Shown here: one piece after another, positions 33,690-41,008 of the stretch
Layout: the number at the start of each line of letters is the position of its first letter
Numbering within the stretch: the stretch's first letter is position 1
NCBI GenBank assembly: GCA_020027875.1
Contig: JAHRHA010000051.1
Span: 1-44,722 of the forward strand
Source: Micromonosporaceae bacterium
GTDB lineage: Bacteria > Actinomycetota > Actinomycetes > Mycobacteriales > Micromonosporaceae
Length of the DNA stretch: 44,722 bases
Direction: 5' to 3'
Notes under the pieces: model-generated
What the model saw: only the letters and a program-made list of their open reading frames with translations
What the model was told of the DNA's origin: nothing
Database searches by the model: none
Translations under genes and position numbers: made by a program

Positions 33690-34181
33690 TCACAGTTGCT
33701 TCCGCAGGAACACGCGCGAGAAGCCGGCCTCGGATCGGCGGTCGTACTCGATGTACCCCAACCGTCGATACAGGGCGAGGTTCTCCGTCATCTTCTCGTG
33801 CGTGTAGAGGTAGATCGAGTCGAACCTGGCTCGCTTCGCTTCACCTTCGGCGAAATCGAGCAGGGCCCGACCGAGCCCTCGCCCCTGCTGGCTCGGGTGC
33901 ACGGCGACGTTCTCGACAAGGAACCCTTCGGACGTCACAGCGAGGACGATCAGCCCAACCACCGAGTCGTGCTTGACGGCGACCGTCACCACCGAGTCGG
34001 AAATCACGTGCTCGTAGTCGGCCGTCATCGGGCCGGGACGCCCGCCGATCCGCTCAACGTAGTGTCCGTAGGCGGAGTCCACGAGCCTGGTCACCGCAGC
34101 CACGTCGTCTCCGGTTGCCGGCCGCAGCACGTACTCTCCGCGTGCGCCGGGCGAACGTCCCCCCGGCAATGCAGTGCCCAT
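33690..34181 (-). CDS. GNAT-family N-acetyltransferase
   Basis: 163 residues. YVLRPATGDDVAAVTRLVDSA starts the GNAT fold after about 16 variable residues; motif A is FLVENVAVHPSQQGRGLGRALL with the Q-Q-G-R-G-L-G pyrophosphate loop, and motif B is IYLYTHEKMTENLALYRRLGY. It transfers acetyl from acetyl-CoA to an unknown amine. A later start near GEYVLRP is possible; ATG 34181 is used because the frame is intact and no better ribosome binding site is visible. It is a solitary gene. Confidence 0.85.
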   Translation of the reverse strand: MGTALPGGRSPGARGEYVLRPATGDDVAAVTRLVDSAYGHYVERIGGRPGPMTADYEHVISDSVVTVAVKHDSVVGLIVLAVTSEGFLVENVAVHPSQQGRGLGRALLDFAEGEAKRARFDSIYLYTHEKMTENLALYRRLGYIEYDRRSEAGFSRVFLRKQL

Positions 34182-34303
34182 CGCTACGCTCCGTTGCGTC
34201 GGCGGTGTACGCCGCGCCGGTTAGCTCCGGCCGAGGATGATAAAGCTGCCGCAGCCGCTGCCCCGACATCAATGATGCGCACGGGGCTGATCCTACAAGG
34301 CTC

Positions 34304-34450
34304 CTAGCCTGCCGATGTGCGGGCTCTGTCGATCCACAGTGAACAGTCAACCACCCATTCAGGAGAGTGGTGTTCGGCGTTGCGGGCGAGGTCGACTGCG
34401 TTGCCGGGCGCGAACTGGTGGCGAACCCAACTAGGCAAGCGCCGGGTCAT
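34304..34450 (-). CDS. Possible 48-residue small protein with a strong ribosome binding site
   Basis: ATG 34450 is preceded by GAGGAGG five bases upstream, one of the best ribosome binding sites in the window, and opens 48 codons (MTRRLPSWVRHQFAPGNAV ... PEWVVDCSLWIDRA) to a stop at 34304. It has two Trp-containing amphipathic stretches and no membrane segment. It is divergent from the GNAT gene at 34527. I recognise no family; it could also be the start of a truncated gene. Confidence 0.4.
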   Translation of the reverse strand: MTRRLPSWVRHQFAPGNAVDLARNAEHHSPEWVVDCSLWIDRARTSAG

Positions 34451-34526
34451 CGCAACCTCCTCGGGCAATGCCCACCGGTGCACCCGCTCTGGCTCCCAGC
34501 GTGTGGAACGCGGCATACTGGAAGTT

Positions 34527-34964
34527 ATGGATCTTCGCTGGATGGATGCGGCGGACGAAGAAATCGTTGTGGCGGCGGGAGTGCTCTTCGACCACCTGCC
34601 ACACCCATCGTGGACAGGGCGATTCCTGACGCAGCCGGAACACCACCTTTGCATCGCGTACGTGGAGGGCGCACCGGCCGGTTTCATATCGGGAGTGGAA
34701 TTGACGCACCCGGACAAGGGGGTCGAGATGTTCCTGTACGAGATCGGTGTCGACGACGGCTTCCGGGGCCGTGGTGTCGGCAAGGCGCTTGTCGCGGCGT
34801 TGGCCGAGCTAGCCCGCGACCGGGGGTGCTATGGCATGTGGGTTCTCACCGATGCCGAGAACGCTGCCGCGTTGAACACGTACCGGTCGGCCGGCGCCAC
34901 TGAGCGCGGCTTGCAAGTGATGCTCGATTGGCGGTTCGACGAGGCCGATCGGGTCGGTTCATGA
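34527..34964 (+). CDS. GNAT acetyltransferase resembling the AAC(3)-I group
   Basis: 145 residues from ATG 34527 with GGAAG upstream. The pattern is like AAC(3)-I enzymes: LFDHLPHPSWTGRFLTQP, HHLCIAYVEGAPAGFISG, a membrane-proximal-looking strand VEMFLYEIGVDDGFRGRGVG (motif A with R-G-R-G-V-G), then YGMWVLTDAENAAALNTYRS. AAC(3)-I members acetylate the 3-amino group of aminoglycosides, but many relatives act on other amines, so resistance is not implied. It is a second acetyltransferase gene close to the GNAT at 33690. Confidence 0.8.
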   Translation: MDLRWMDAADEEIVVAAGVLFDHLPHPSWTGRFLTQPEHHLCIAYVEGAPAGFISGVELTHPDKGVEMFLYEIGVDDGFRGRGVGKALVAALAELARDRGCYGMWVLTDAENAAALNTYRSAGATERGLQVMLDWRFDEADRVGS

Positions 34965-35308
34965 CGTGCGACGAGAGGGTCCCACGCAGATAGCCGTTTG
35001 GTCAGCGTGACCGGACTGGTCACCTCGACTCCACAAGTGCCGGGCAGTGCGACGGTCGGGTGGCCGGGCGGTAATGCGGTTGCGGCCGTCACGGCGTGTC
35101 TGTTGTCCTGGCGGGAAGCCGACCGAGGGAGAAGACGACCGTGCCGCGAGCGTCAATGTCCAGTCCAGCAAGAATCGTCGTCTACCCACGGGATAGGTCG
35201 CTTGCAGTACGTTGACCCAGGGATCACGGCGCAGGTGAGCGTAGCCAGAAGGATCCTGATCGGCACACCGCCCGCAGTGCGGCAGACCCGGCGCGAGGAG
35301 AACGCTTG
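34965..35308 (+). other. 344-base gap without a recognisable gene
   Basis: Reading frames here lack recognisable motifs. The only structure noted is a small inverted repeat, GTGACC (35007-35012) / GGTCAC (35018-35023). The last 20 bases include the GAGGAG ribosome binding site of the next gene. Confidence 0.5.
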
Positions 35309-36040
35309 ATGTCGATATTCGACGACCCCGGACTCTTCGGCCGGCTTTGGGCCGCCGACTACGACGCCGGTGCCAACCCTGATCCCGGACCGGCGGTGGA
35401 CTTCCTTGCTGGCCTGGCGGAGGGCGGTCCGGTTCTGGAGCTCGCAATCGGGACCGGTCGGGTCGCGCTGCCCCTGGCTGAACGCGGTCTCGTTGTCGAG
35501 GGCATCGAGGCGTCGAAGGAGATGGTGGCGCGGATGCGCGCCAAGCCGGGCGGTGCCCAGATCCCGGTCGCCATCGGTGACATGGCGGACGTGCCGGTGA
35601 CCGGCCCGTTCCGCCTGGTGTATCTGGTGTTCAACACGTTGTTCAACCTCGTCGATGCCCACCGGCAGGCAGACTGCTTCCGCAACGTCGCGCGGGTTCT
35701 GGCTCCGGGCGGCGCGTTCGTCGTCGAGGCCTTTGTGCCCGACCCGGCCGACTTCGACCGGGACGAGCAGGTCCAGGTGCGCGCCGTGACCGAGGACTCC
35801 GCGACCATCCGGCTGCACCGCTACGACAGGGCCGCCCAGCGGTTCATCCGCCAGACCATCACCTTCGACAGTCAGGGCGTGCATGTGAAACCCTTCGCCA
35901 TGCGGTACTGCTGGCCCGACCAGATGGACGAGATGGCGGGTCAGGCCGGCCTCCGGCTCACCGAGCGGTACGCCGACTGGCATCGGCGGCCGTTCGACAC
36001 CGACAGCAAGGACCACATCTCCGTCTACCGGCCTATGTAG
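35309..36040 (+). CDS. Class I SAM-dependent methyltransferase
   Basis: 243 residues from ATG 35309, with GAGGAG eight to nine bases upstream. DPGLFGRLWAADYDAG leads in; motif I is VLELAIGTGRVALPLAERG, then VEGIEASKEMVARMRAK, PVAIGDMADVPV, YLVFNTLFNLVDAHRQADCF and VLAPGGAFVVEAFVPDP. The C-terminal half has the barrel-like DYD/HRYD and FAMRYCWPDQMDEMA elements typical of actinobacterial small-molecule methyltransferases that follow this pattern. The substrate is unknown. It is a single-gene unit. Confidence 0.86.
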   Translation: MSIFDDPGLFGRLWAADYDAGANPDPGPAVDFLAGLAEGGPVLELAIGTGRVALPLAERGLVVEGIEASKEMVARMRAKPGGAQIPVAIGDMADVPVTGPFRLVYLVFNTLFNLVDAHRQADCFRNVARVLAPGGAFVVEAFVPDPADFDRDEQVQVRAVTEDSATIRLHRYDRAAQRFIRQTITFDSQGVHVKPFAMRYCWPDQMDEMAGQAGLRLTERYADWHRRPFDTDSKDHISVYRPM

Positions 36041-36161
36041 ACCTTTGCTGGTCACGGACGAATGTAGGTGGCGCACGGCGCGACGGTCCCGGACTCCTCT
36101 CTGCAGGCCGCGATGGCTGGCCGATCGCAGGCGCGATCATGAGCTCACCGTCGTGAAATGG

Positions 36162-36193
36162 CGTCGATCATGACCTGGAGGTCATGATCGACG
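36162..36193. repeat. Near-perfect palindrome with 15-bp arms; possible terminator or dispersed repeat
   Basis: CGTCGATCATGACCT (36162-36176) is the exact reverse complement of 36179-36193, with a 2-base loop (GG). A related GATCATGA copy lies just upstream at about 36135. It starts 121 bases after the methyltransferase stop. It resembles the GATCA-containing stem-loop at 6144-6204, and both could belong to a family of intergenic palindromes. No T tract follows. Between here and the iron box I see no gene. Confidence 0.6.
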
Positions 36194-36377
36194 GAGGTGG
36201 GGCGTCACCGTCGCCGTCAACCAAGGCATCGAAGTCTTCCCATACCTGCGGGATGACACCGCTATCGCCTATGCGCAGCGCCACGAAGCGTTGCTCGCGG
36301 TCGGCCGATCCCAGGCCACCAGCTGGTCAGGTCAGCCTATCCCCGGGCGACGATACGGCAATCCCTGCCGCGGAAGG

Positions 36378-36419
36378 TTGACAGGCCGGCAACCGCGAGC
36401 CTAGGTTAGGCCAACCTTA
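36378..36419 (+). promoter_or_regulatory. Promoter overlapped by an IdeR/DmdR/DtxR-type iron box
   Basis: TTGACA (36378-36383), an 18-base spacer and TAGGTT (36402-36407) form a good vegetative promoter. CTAGGTTAGGCCAACCTTA at 36401-36419 matches the 19-base iron-box consensus (TTAGGTTAGSCTAACCTAA) at 16 positions and covers the -10. Fe-loaded IdeR/DmdR bound here would block transcription. Weaker TTAG-containing half-site-like sequence continues to about 36437, which could hold a second dimer. The gene served is the ZIP transporter starting at 36448. Confidence 0.8.
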
Positions 36420-36447
36420 GTTAGTCTCGCCTTAGTTGGGACCACTC

Positions 36448-37296
36448 ATGAGCAGCGCTGCAATCGTCGGCCTCGGCGCCATCGCAGGGTTCACCATCTT
36501 CCTCGGCTTGCCGCTCGGCCGGGTACGCAACGCATCCATGCCGCTGCGCGCGGCCCTCAATTCTCTCGCGGCCGGCATTCTCCTGTTCCTGCTCTGGGAG
36601 GTGCTGTCACACTCAGCAGTCCCGGTAGAGGAGGCGTTGATCGCAGCCGCGGTCGACCACACGGGCGGGTGGGCGCGCTTCGTCGGCCTTGCCGCGGTCT
36701 TTACGGTCTGCCTCGCGGTCGGGCTCCTCAGTCTCGTCCACTACGACCAGTGGATTGCCCGCGCCGCCGCGACAAGGCATGGCCCCGGCGCGATGTCGGT
36801 GGCCGAGCGCGCCCCGCGCGGCGTAATCGGCATTGCAGATCCGGCCCGCCGGCTCGCCCTTCTCATCGCTGTCGGAATCGGTCTTCACAACCTGGCCGAG
36901 GGCCTGGCTATCGGACAGTCGGCCGCCGCGGGTGAGGTCAGCCTGGCCCTGCTGCTCGTCATCGGCTTCGGGCTGCACAACGCTACCGAAGGCTTCGGCA
37001 TCGTCGCACCCCTCGCTGGTGCGGACAAGCGGCCCAGCTGGGCCTTCCTTGGCGTACTCGGCCTCATTGGCGGAGGCCCCACCTTCCTCGGCACGGTGAT
37101 CGGCCAGTCGTTCGTGAACCACACCGTCTATCTCGGGTTTCTCGCGCTGGCCGCCGGCTCGATCCTTTACGTCGTCGTTCAGCTTCTCAAGGTCGGATTC
37201 AAGCTGGGCCACCCGCGCGCGCTCTACTGGGGGCTACTGGGCGGCCTGTTGCTAGGCATCGCCACGGACTTCTTCCTCGTCGCTGTCGGAGGCTGA
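36448..37296 (+). CDS. ZIP-family divalent metal transporter
   Basis: 282 residues from ATG 36448, a polytopic membrane protein with about eight hydrophobic segments and a short cytoplasmic loop at about 105-130. The two metal-site helices carry GIGLHNLAEGLAIGQS (His147, Asn148, Glu151) and GFGLHNATEGFGI (His177, Asn178, Glu181), the ZIP signature. ZIP proteins import Zn, Fe or Mn. The iron box over the promoter points to ferrous iron, or to Mn in an iron-linked response, rather than zinc control by Zur. The loop has few histidines. It is a single-gene unit. Confidence 0.9.
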   Translation: MSSAAIVGLGAIAGFTIFLGLPLGRVRNASMPLRAALNSLAAGILLFLLWEVLSHSAVPVEEALIAAAVDHTGGWARFVGLAAVFTVCLAVGLLSLVHYDQWIARAAATRHGPGAMSVAERAPRGVIGIADPARRLALLIAVGIGLHNLAEGLAIGQSAAAGEVSLALLLVIGFGLHNATEGFGIVAPLAGADKRPSWAFLGVLGLIGGGPTFLGTVIGQSFVNHTVYLGFLALAAGSILYVVVQLLKVGFKLGHPRALYWGLLGGLLLGIATDFFLVAVGG

Positions 37297-37415
37297 TCCG
37301 GCCGGGGCTCCCTTTGCCAGCTCATCGCCACGAGGCGTCCACTCTGGATGAACCCGCCCGCGCCGCCTGCGCCGAACTGGTCCAGCAGTTCGGCCGACAC
37401 GTGGTCCTTGCTCAT
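37224..37415 (-). CDS. Possible small protein opposite the ZIP gene end
   Basis: ATG 37415 has a strong GGAGG seven bases upstream and opens 63 codons (MSKDHVSAELLDQFG, GGFIQSGRLVAMSWQ) that run 73 bases into the antisense of the ZIP gene. An upstream in-frame ATG at about 37511 would extend it (VSPADEEQLVWRIARGD). No family is recognised and the overlap lowers confidence. Otherwise the 37297-37589 gap holds nothing I recognise. Confidence 0.27.
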   Translation of the reverse strand: MSKDHVSAELLDQFGAGGAGGFIQSGRLVAMSWQREPRPDQPPTATRKKSVAMPSNRPPSSPQ

Positions 37416-37589
37416 GACAGCGCCTCCCGCAGCGCGATCCGCGCCCGTCCGATCGCCGCGCGCGATCCGCCACACCAGCTGCTCCTCGTCCGCCGGGCTC
37501 ACGGGACCCATCCTGCCCTTTACACCAAGACAGTCGACGGACAACCATGATCAGGTTCTCTCGGCAGGCCTATGTGTCAGGTGTCCTTG

Positions 37590-38540
37590 TCATGCAGCGC
37601 GGCTGATCACTATCTTGTCCACGGCTGGTGCGCGGCTTACCGAGTTCGAGAAGAGGATCGTGTTCACGCCATTCTTGAGCGTGATCGATACCTTCACATT
37701 CGATGGGCAGCATCCGTCCGGACGGGCGAAGGTCACATTGAGCGACGCGGTCCCATTCACCGTGATGATGGCTGACCGGCTCGGATCGTCGTCGAGGAAG
37801 GCGTAGAAGACGGTGAGTATGTACCTTCCATCCGCCGGCACCGTCACGCTGGTGATGCTAAGTGTGCCATTGTTTGCTTCGGTCTGTTCAGAATCGCTCC
37901 AGTCGCCGATGCGATTGACGATCTTCTTGCCGGACGCGCCCTGGGTATTCCTTGACCTCGCGGATCCGCCCCGTTCGTTCTCCCCCGCCTCGGCCTCGTA
38001 GGTGAGCGGTGTGAACGGCGGCACGGCGGCGGACTTCGCCGGCTGGGCCGTGGATGCGGATGGCGACACGCTCGGACCCGGCGACGACGCGGATCCTCCG
38101 GGACCGGGGACTGCCCGCTCGCCCTCTGGGAAGGTCGTCACGGGCACAGCGGCGTCGTCGGGTGACGAACTCAGCGCCACGGGAATGGCTATCGCGGCGC
38201 CGAGTCCGACGAGGACGAAGGTGATGACGATCCAGAGCCGGGCCGCGGGTGCGTCCGCACGCCGAGTTCCCTGGTATGCCTCGTTTGCCAGATCGACCCC
38301 GGGGTCGATGTCCCACCGGTCGGCGGCTAGGACACCTGGGCCGGGTCGGGTCGCCTCACTCAGCATGGCCGTCGAGTCTCCCGGCTCGTCCCACACATCG
38401 TCATCCGTCCCGCCTGGGACCTCGGCCTGGGACAGCGGCACGGCGTACTCCGGTGCTCCGCCGGTGGGCTCGAGTTCAGACTCGGGCAGCCAGCCGCCGA
38501 TACGCAAGCGGCTGCCATCCCCCTCGCCAGCGCTCGTCAT
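37590..38540 (-). CDS. Membrane-anchored protein with a C-terminal carbohydrate-binding module (CBM6/CBM35-like)
   Basis: 316 residues from ATG 38540, with GAGGGGG upstream. Residues 1-100 are acidic and cytoplasmic; one membrane helix is at 102-123 (LWIVITFVLVGLGAAIAIP); a Ser/Pro-rich extracytoplasmic linker covers 125-177; the CBM spans 178-316, starting TYEAEAGEN and containing VTVPADGRYILTVFYAFLDDD, IITVNGTASLNVTF, VKVSITLKNGVNTILFSN and ending VDKIVISRAA. Such modules bind glycans, so the protein may bind the cell wall or an external polysaccharide. No enzymatic domain is present. The topology (N-in, CBM-out) follows from charge. Confidence 0.82.
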   Translation of the reverse strand: MTSAGEGDGSRLRIGGWLPESELEPTGGAPEYAVPLSQAEVPGGTDDDVWDEPGDSTAMLSEATRPGPGVLAADRWDIDPGVDLANEAYQGTRRADAPAARLWIVITFVLVGLGAAIAIPVALSSSPDDAAVPVTTFPEGERAVPGPGGSASSPGPSVSPSASTAQPAKSAAVPPFTPLTYEAEAGENERGGSARSRNTQGASGKKIVNRIGDWSDSEQTEANNGTLSITSVTVPADGRYILTVFYAFLDDDPSRSAIITVNGTASLNVTFARPDGCCPSNVKVSITLKNGVNTILFSNSVSRAPAVDKIVISRAA

Positions 38541-39034
38541 CAACCCCCTCTGACCGCCGCCCCCACCCAGGCTCCATTTCCGGGCAAAACGGCGCGGCTT
38601 ACATCGCGTGCGCGACGGCCCTCGTCCGGCCGCACGGCCAAACCGTATCGCTCTGCCTCCCTGCCCTGGGACCGGCCAACCGGGCGACCCGATGCCGACG
38701 GATGGGCACCGGGCGATGCGACGGTCGGTCAAACCCGCAGCTAATGGTGTGTAACGGTCGTTGTTCACGTGCAGTTCATCATTGCCCGTCGATCGTGGCA
38801 TGGACCGACAGTGTGTGCGCGATGCCCGTGCGCGAACGCATCGACTGGTCGGTGAGCTCGCCAGCCCACAGCACGATTCCGCCGACACGACCAACATCAT
38901 CCTAGACAGCCATCGACCAGCACAACTGCCGTTGCAGTACCAGAACGCGGCCGGGACCCCGGTGTGGAGATGGACACATTCCGCGACCGGTTCCTGGCGG
39001 CGTTCGGCCCGCCGGCCCACTCACGCTGACGGAC
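38541..39034 (+). other. 494-base gap without a recognisable gene
   Basis: No frame here shows recognisable motifs or good coding bias over any length. A short ATG-led frame near the end (MDTFRDRFLAAFGPP, about 38970-39027) reads like a protein start or end but stops after 19 residues. The divergent promoters of the CBM gene and the SRPBCC operon must lie within or next to this gap. Confidence 0.4.
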
Positions 39035-39083
39035 TTGACGCAACCAGATGGTTGCCATAGAGTCATGGCAACCAGATGGTTGC
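39035..39083 (+). promoter_or_regulatory. Promoter with two identical palindromic operators for the SRPBCC-arsR operon
   Basis: TTGACG (39035-39040), 17 bases and TAGAGT (39058-39063) make a good promoter. GCAACCAGATGGTTGC, a perfect dyad of GCAACC/GGTTGC around AGAT, occurs at 39040-39055 (inside the spacer) and again, identical, at 39068-39083, centre to centre 28 bases apart. Binding of the operon's own ArsR-type repressor here would give autoregulation; that is inference from position and symmetry. Confidence 0.72.
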
Positions 39084-39101
39084 TATAAATGGAGGTGTGT
39101 C

Positions 39102-39536
39102 ATGGGCTTTCCCGATCGGATCGAGCGCAGCATCAGCGTCGCCCACCCGCCGGCGAAGGTGTGGGAAGCGATCACGACGGCTGAGGGATTGGGCACGTGG
39201 TTCGGCCACAAGGCGACCGTCGACCTGCGCGTCGGCGGTCTCGCCCAGCTGACCTTTGAGGGCGGGCACAGCGCCGACCTGCGCATCGAGCGCCTCGAGC
39301 CGCCGCACGTGTTCGGCTACACCTGGGGCATCAGTGGCCTGCCGGCCGACGATCCGCGCCGTACCTATGTCGAGTTCACCCTTGAGCCGGTGGCCGAAGG
39401 GACCCGGCTCACCGTGGTCGAATCCGGCTTCGCGCAACTGCCCGACGACCTCTACGCCGGCGCGTTCGGCGGCAACGTCGAGGGGTGGCAGAGCGAGCTG
39501 GGTGAGCTTGTCGAATACCTCGATGCCCGCGCGTGA
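39102..39536 (+). CDS. SRPBCC-domain protein (AHSA1-like)
   Basis: 144 residues from ATG 39102, with GGAGG six bases upstream. The START-like fold is marked by FPDRIERSISVAHPPAKVWE, TTAEGLGTWFGHKATVDLRV, RIERLEPPHVFGYTW, VEFTLEPVAEGTRLTVVESG and a C-terminal helix GWQSELGELVEYLDA. Ligand or client is unknown; relatives bind hydrophobic compounds or act near Hsp90 in eukaryotes. It overlaps the arsR-type gene by 14 bases, a gene pair seen often in actinobacteria. Confidence 0.88.
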   Translation: MGFPDRIERSISVAHPPAKVWEAITTAEGLGTWFGHKATVDLRVGGLAQLTFEGGHSADLRIERLEPPHVFGYTWGISGLPADDPRRTYVEFTLEPVAEGTRLTVVESGFAQLPDDLYAGAFGGNVEGWQSELGELVEYLDARA

Positions 39537-39855
39537 CCCGGAGGCCGTGGCCGAAGAGGTCTTCGCCGCACTGGCCGATCCCAGCCGGCGGAGCATCCTG
39601 GCCGCGCTCGCATCCCGCGGGCCAGCCACAGCGACGGACCTTGCGGCCAGCCTACCGATCACCCGGCAGGCGATCGCCAAACACCTCGGCTTGCTCACCG
39701 AGGCCGGGCTGGTTATCGCCGAGCCTGGCGAGCGGCGTCGCGTCCGCTACCGGCTTCAGTCGGCCCCCATCCAGGTCGCGCAGCAGTTTCTCGCCGCGTT
39801 GGCTCGTGACTGGGACTCGAGCCTCGACGCCCTCAGACGGCATTTGAGTTCGTGA
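39523..39855 (+). CDS. ArsR/SmtB-family HTH transcriptional repressor
   Basis: 110 residues from ATG 39523. The winged helix is typical: EEVFAALADPSRRSILAAL, ATDLAASLPITRQAIAKHLG (recognition helix) and LLTEAGLVIAEPGERRRVRY (wing), then QFLAALARDWDSSLDAL. No Cys-rich metal site (CxC) is seen, so it is not an arsenic sensor; it belongs to the class paired with SRPBCC proteins. It probably binds the twin palindromes upstream and represses its own operon. Confidence 0.88.
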   Translation: MPARDPEAVAEEVFAALADPSRRSILAALASRGPATATDLAASLPITRQAIAKHLGLLTEAGLVIAEPGERRRVRYRLQSAPIQVAQQFLAALARDWDSSLDALRRHLSS

Positions 39856-39959
39856 GGGGCAGCAGCAGCCGCGACGACGACGGGATCGTGTTGCGGGCGC
39901 CGGTGCCGGTGGCGCGGGCCACGACGAGCTGTTTGTAAACGACAAGAAGGAGAGAAACA

Positions 39960-40743
39960 ATGACCGATCACAAGACCGGAACACGTGAAGAGTGGCTTGC
40001 GGCCCGGCTGGAGCTGCTCGAGGCCGAGAAGGCGCTGACGCGAGAAGGCGCTGACGCGGCGTAGCGACGAACTGGCGCGGCAGCGCCAGGAGCTGCCCTG
40101 GGTTCGACTCGACAACGAGTACCGCTTCGAGATCGACGAGGGCACAGTGTCCCTCGCCGATCTCTTCAGAGGACGCTCGCAGCTCCTCATCTATCACTTC
40201 ATGTTCGGGCCCGAGTACACGGCAGGGTGTCCGTCCTGCTCGGCGATCGCGGACGGCTTCGACGGCTCCGTCGTCCACCTCGCGAATCACGGCGTCACGC
40301 TCTGCGCGGTGTCGCGAGCTCCGCTCGCGAAACTGCAGGCGTACAAGCAGCGGATGGGCTGGAGCTTCCCCTGGGCGTCTTCAACCGACAGCGATTTCAA
40401 CTACGACTTCCACGTGGCACACACCAAGGAGGAGTGGCAGTCGGGAGCCGTTGAGTACAACTTCCGCGCGATGGACGTGCGGCCGTCGGAGACCGGCGAG
40501 GAGATTCCCTTCCTCAACAAGATCGCGTCAAGCGTTGGAACGGACTGGCCGACGTACAGGCAAGAAGGGCCCGGCATGAGCGCGTTCGTGCTTGAGGATG
40601 GCGTCGTTTATCACACCTACTCGGCGTACGAGCGCGGGCTGGACAGCCTCTGGGGCATGTACCAGTGGCTCGACCGTGCGCCACTCGGTCGTAACGAGAC
40701 CGGCTTTTGGTGGCGCCGCCACGACGAGTACGACAGCCAGTGA
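39960..40743 (+). pseudogene. DUF899 (thioredoxin-like) gene frameshifted by a 16-bp tandem duplication
   Basis: ATG 39960, with AAGGAG upstream, begins MTDHKTGTREEWLAARLELL, but after KALTREGADAA a TAG stops it. The rest of the protein is intact in another frame to TGA 40741-40743: SLADLFRGRSQLLIYHFMFG, TAGCPSCSAIADGF (CPSC), a large middle and GFWWRRHDEYDSQ. The cause is visible: GAGAAGGCGCTGACGC occurs twice in tandem at 40026-40041 and 40042-40057. Removing one copy restores EKALTRRSDELARQ and a single reading frame of about 255 residues. DUF899 proteins have a thioredoxin-like fold; their function is not well known. Only this one lesion is seen, so it may be recent or reversible. Confidence 0.85.
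40026..40057 (+). repeat. Exact 16-bp tandem duplication inside the DUF899 gene
   Basis: The unit GAGAAGGCGCTGACGC is present twice with no spacer. Sixteen is not a multiple of three, so the extra copy shifts the frame by one and produces an early TAG. Such duplications arise by slipped-strand replication and can be lost the same way. Confidence 0.9.
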
Positions 40744-41008
40744 CGCGTGCGGAAGGCTGGCCACCGACCTCAGCGCACCGCTGCGTGCGCCGGCCTGCTC
40801 GGGCCGGTCGTCGCGCTGCGCGCCGGCGCCAGTCTCGCCGGCCGCTATTTCGTGCCCACCCCGGCCATGGCCAGATCGGACTCACCCGGTGCAACGTGCC
40901 CGTCGTACAGCGCTGCGATCGCGCCCCATGCCCCGCTGGCGAGTGATGTCCGGATCTAGGTGCTCGACTAACCTTCGGTGGTTCGCCTCGCGATGCTCGG
41001 CCTGGCCT

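Noticed and set aside
40744..41008. Open frame (about 70 codons) after the DUF899 gene ending at 40959
   Set aside because: The product has no convincing motif and no ribosome binding site; the gap is treated as non-coding.
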